This document shows positions 14,000-15,260 of a DNA stretch of 15,260 nt, piece by piece. Location: NCBI GenBank assembly GCA_017444045.1, contig JAFSXO010000260.1, positions 1-15,260 of the forward strand, given 5' to 3'. Source of the DNA: a bacterium (GTDB taxonomy: Bacteria > Vulcanimicrobiota > Xenobia > Xenobiales > Xenobiaceae). Position numbers and translations under genes: made by a program. The notes below the pieces were generated by a model. The model saw only the letters and a program-made list of their open reading frames with translations, did no database searches and had not been told where the DNA came from. The stretch's first letter is position 1; every line of letters begins with the position of its first letter.

Positions 14000-15181
14000 T
14001 TATGCTTCCTCTCTGCTAGCCGGCACCATAGTACCGATTCCGGCCACATAGGTCCATACTTTTTCAGCTTCGCGTTCACCGCCGATGGTAAAGGCAGCGC
14101 GAACCTGCCCATCGCGCCAGTCGAGACGAGTCACGGCCTCGCACACTTCACAGCGGATCAGCTCATTCCACGTATCCGAACCGACTTCGGCTATTACGCA
14201 TACCGGCACGTGGCAGCGCACGGCCAACAGGCGCAGAGCTTCGCATACCTCGCGCTGTAAAAGCGATTTTTGCTCTTCTTTCTCGCTAAAATGCTCATCT
14301 GGGACCAGCACAGCTATATCATCCAAAATAATAGCGCCCAAATCTCCGTTGCTGAGCAATTCCTGGCAGGTTCTGTACAGCTGAGTCGAGGTAAGCACTA
14401 AATCATTTAAACAGTAAAGCGATTTTTCATAACGGTCTAAGGTTTTGCCGCAGCGGCGCAGCATAGCCTGGCGTTCATCATCGGTCATATCGGACCAGCG
14501 ATGCTCTCCCTCCTGAGAGAGTATCGCTCGCCCCAAATCGCAGCTGCCCAGATGGCGCAAGACCGCCAGCACCAGCATTTCTGGATCCCGCAAAACAGTG
14601 CGCACCATATTAGCAGTGACCTGCATGCGCCGCTCAGCCAGATCCTGGCTGCCAGCATCTGCCGGTTTCTCCAGGCCAATCAAGAAGAGACAGGGCTTAG
14701 GCAGCACCAGACCAGGAAGCACCGGGAAGCCGCCCTCGAGACTGCGCAAAACGGAATTCCAGGAAAACGGCACCAGCTCATCGCGCTCACGGGTGCTTCC
14801 GGCACCTCCCTTAAGAGCCGCTTCCAGACGGCTGATGCGCTCATTGGTGCTCTGATTGTTGTAAAGATAGAAGCCAAACAGTCCCAGCACGACTATCAGC
14901 AAAAAGGTGGTTCCATTGCCGCTGCTACTGCTGCTGCGGGTTTCGGCGGCTGCAGCAGTTACATCCGGGATATCGGATTCGATATTAACCTTATTGGTTG
15001 GCGCCTCGCTATCTAACACAAGAGCCGTATCTGTTACCGGAGACGGAACACCATCAGGAGCGGGCGCATCTCCCTGAGCCCAGACCGGCGCACCGCAAAA
15101 AATCAACAGACCGCATACAGCTACTGCCAGCGTCTTCAGCAAACGCACCCATTCATTCATTTCAACTGTCTCTACTGTCAT
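14000..15181 (-). CDS. Membrane-anchored protein with degenerate DnaB/RecA-like domain (paralogue-like A)
   Basis: The start is ATG 15181, inside a TGATG overlap with the tail of an upstream frame; a downstream ATG at 15160 is possible. The product has 393 residues. A signal peptide (about 11-35) ends APVWA-QG, like its counterpart at 11703-12941. An extracytoplasmic stretch of about 50 residues, with a five-serine run (83-87), leads to one membrane segment (about 91-107). The C-terminal domain (about 135-390) is then predicted cytoplasmic. It follows the DnaB C-terminal layout: LPGLVLPKPCLFLIGLEKPA (155-174) where the P-loop should be, no G-K-T/S, a helix-rich stretch 200-260, then GDLGAIILDDIAVLVPD (279-295, Walker B-like), EEQKSLLQREVCEALRLLAV and HVPVCVIAEVGSD (324-336), and WRDGQVRAAFTIGGER at the end. 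In DnaB these are the IDYLQL, LKxLAkel and vPVialsQ segments. Loss of Walker A argues against helicase activity. The resemblance is by eye. Confidence 0.75.
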   Translation of the reverse strand: MTVETVEMNEWVRLLKTLAVAVCGLLIFCGAPVWAQGDAPAPDGVPSPVTDTALVLDSEAPTNKVNIESDIPDVTAAAAETRSSSSSGNGTTFLLIVVLGLFGFYLYNNQSTNERISRLEAALKGGAGSTRERDELVPFSWNSVLRSLEGGFPVLPGLVLPKPCLFLIGLEKPADAGSQDLAERRMQVTANMVRTVLRDPEMLVLAVLRHLGSCDLGRAILSQEGEHRWSDMTDDERQAMLRRCGKTLDRYEKSLYCLNDLVLTSTQLYRTCQELLSNGDLGAIILDDIAVLVPDEHFSEKEEQKSLLQREVCEALRLLAVRCHVPVCVIAEVGSDTWNELIRCEVCEAVTRLDWRDGQVRAAFTIGGEREAEKVWTYVAGIGTMVPASREEA

Positions 15182-15260
15182 CAATAAAAACCGCCCATCA
15201 ATGCGCCCGCGCGCATCTTGGCCACTCCCTCTGCAGCGGACTCAGCTTCTCCCCCTGCCA
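15181..15260 (-). CDS. C-terminal end of an upstream gene of unknown function, cut by window edge
   Basis: In the frame whose codons end at TGA 15183-15181, the last 25 residues are open to the window edge and end AKMRAGALMGGFY. The stop forms a TGATG overlap with the next ATG, as at the other tight junctions of this operon, which supports it being real coding sequence. The tail is rich in Ala, Gly and Glu and gives no hint of function. One of the other two minus frames is closed in this stretch by an early TGA; the remaining one ends at a TGA near 15198. Confidence 0.55.
   Translation of the reverse strand, partial: AGGEAESAAEGVAKMRAGALMGGFY

Noticed and set aside
13658..14260. 200-codon open frame on the plus strand
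   Set aside because: It spans the junction of two well-supported minus-strand genes and has no recognisable motif or ribosome binding site; it is a shadow.
14501..15016. 171-codon plus-strand frame
   Set aside because: Antisense to the DnaB/RecA-like gene with low-complexity composition; no support.
14000..15181. Calling this gene a replicative helicase (dnaB)
   Set aside because: It has a signal peptide, a membrane segment and no Walker A motif, and lacks the DnaB N-terminal domain; only the fold pattern is similar.

Overview
The window is a dense stretch of a bacterial chromosome devoted to the cell envelope. It carries two back-to-back gene groups that converge near position 7970, plus the cut ends of a gene at each edge. 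No rRNA, tRNA, insertion sequence, CRISPR array or phage gene is visible. Signal peptides ending in Ala-Gln, a FecR-type membrane protein, GT-C glycosyltransferases and a flippase-like protein point to a bacterium, probably with a Gram-negative-type envelope. I cannot name the phylum from this sequence; a PVC-type or similar lineage is only a guess.

Left part. At 1-494 (minus) lies the start of a GT-C glycosyltransferase with a D-E pair, cut by the window edge. A 240-bp divergent spacer with a large inverted repeat separates it from a plus-strand series: a FecR-domain membrane protein with a Pro-rich tail and three identical 10-residue repeats (734-2407), a strong intergenic hairpin, a B12-binding-type radical SAM enzyme (2484-3956), a fusion of a GNAT-like domain with an ICMT/PEMT-type membrane methyltransferase (4110-5231), an LPG_synthase_TM/AglD-type flippase-like protein (5231-6172) and a second GT-C-like membrane protein (6169-7956). 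The last three are joined by 1-4 nt start/stop overlaps.

Right part. From the right edge leftward, a minus-strand operon runs through: the tail of an unknown protein (stop at 15181), a signal-peptide plus single-TM protein with a degenerate DnaB/RecA-like domain (14000-15181), an SGNH-hydrolase-like protein whose catalytic positions look substituted (12938-13996), a second membrane-anchored protein with a degenerate DnaB/RecA-like domain (11703-12941), an unrecognised membrane-anchored protein (10645-11706), a large polytopic GT-C/YfhO-like protein (8757-10652) and a family 2 glycosyltransferase (7998-8690). TGATG, ATGA and 8-nt overlaps or a 3-nt gap join all but the last gene, so they are very likely co-transcribed and translationally coupled.

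Taken together, the two groups look like a locus for making, moving and modifying a lipid-linked or surface glycoconjugate: a GT2 to charge a lipid carrier, GT-C enzymes to use it outside, a flippase-like protein, and radical SAM, methyl and acyl modification enzymes. The most unusual part is the core of the right operon. Two membrane-anchored proteins whose cytoplasmic domains resemble DnaB/RecA folds without a Walker A motif bracket an SGNH-like protein that appears to have lost its catalytic residues. This looks like a set of pseudo-enzymes with a scaffolding or regulatory role, and it matches no system I can name.
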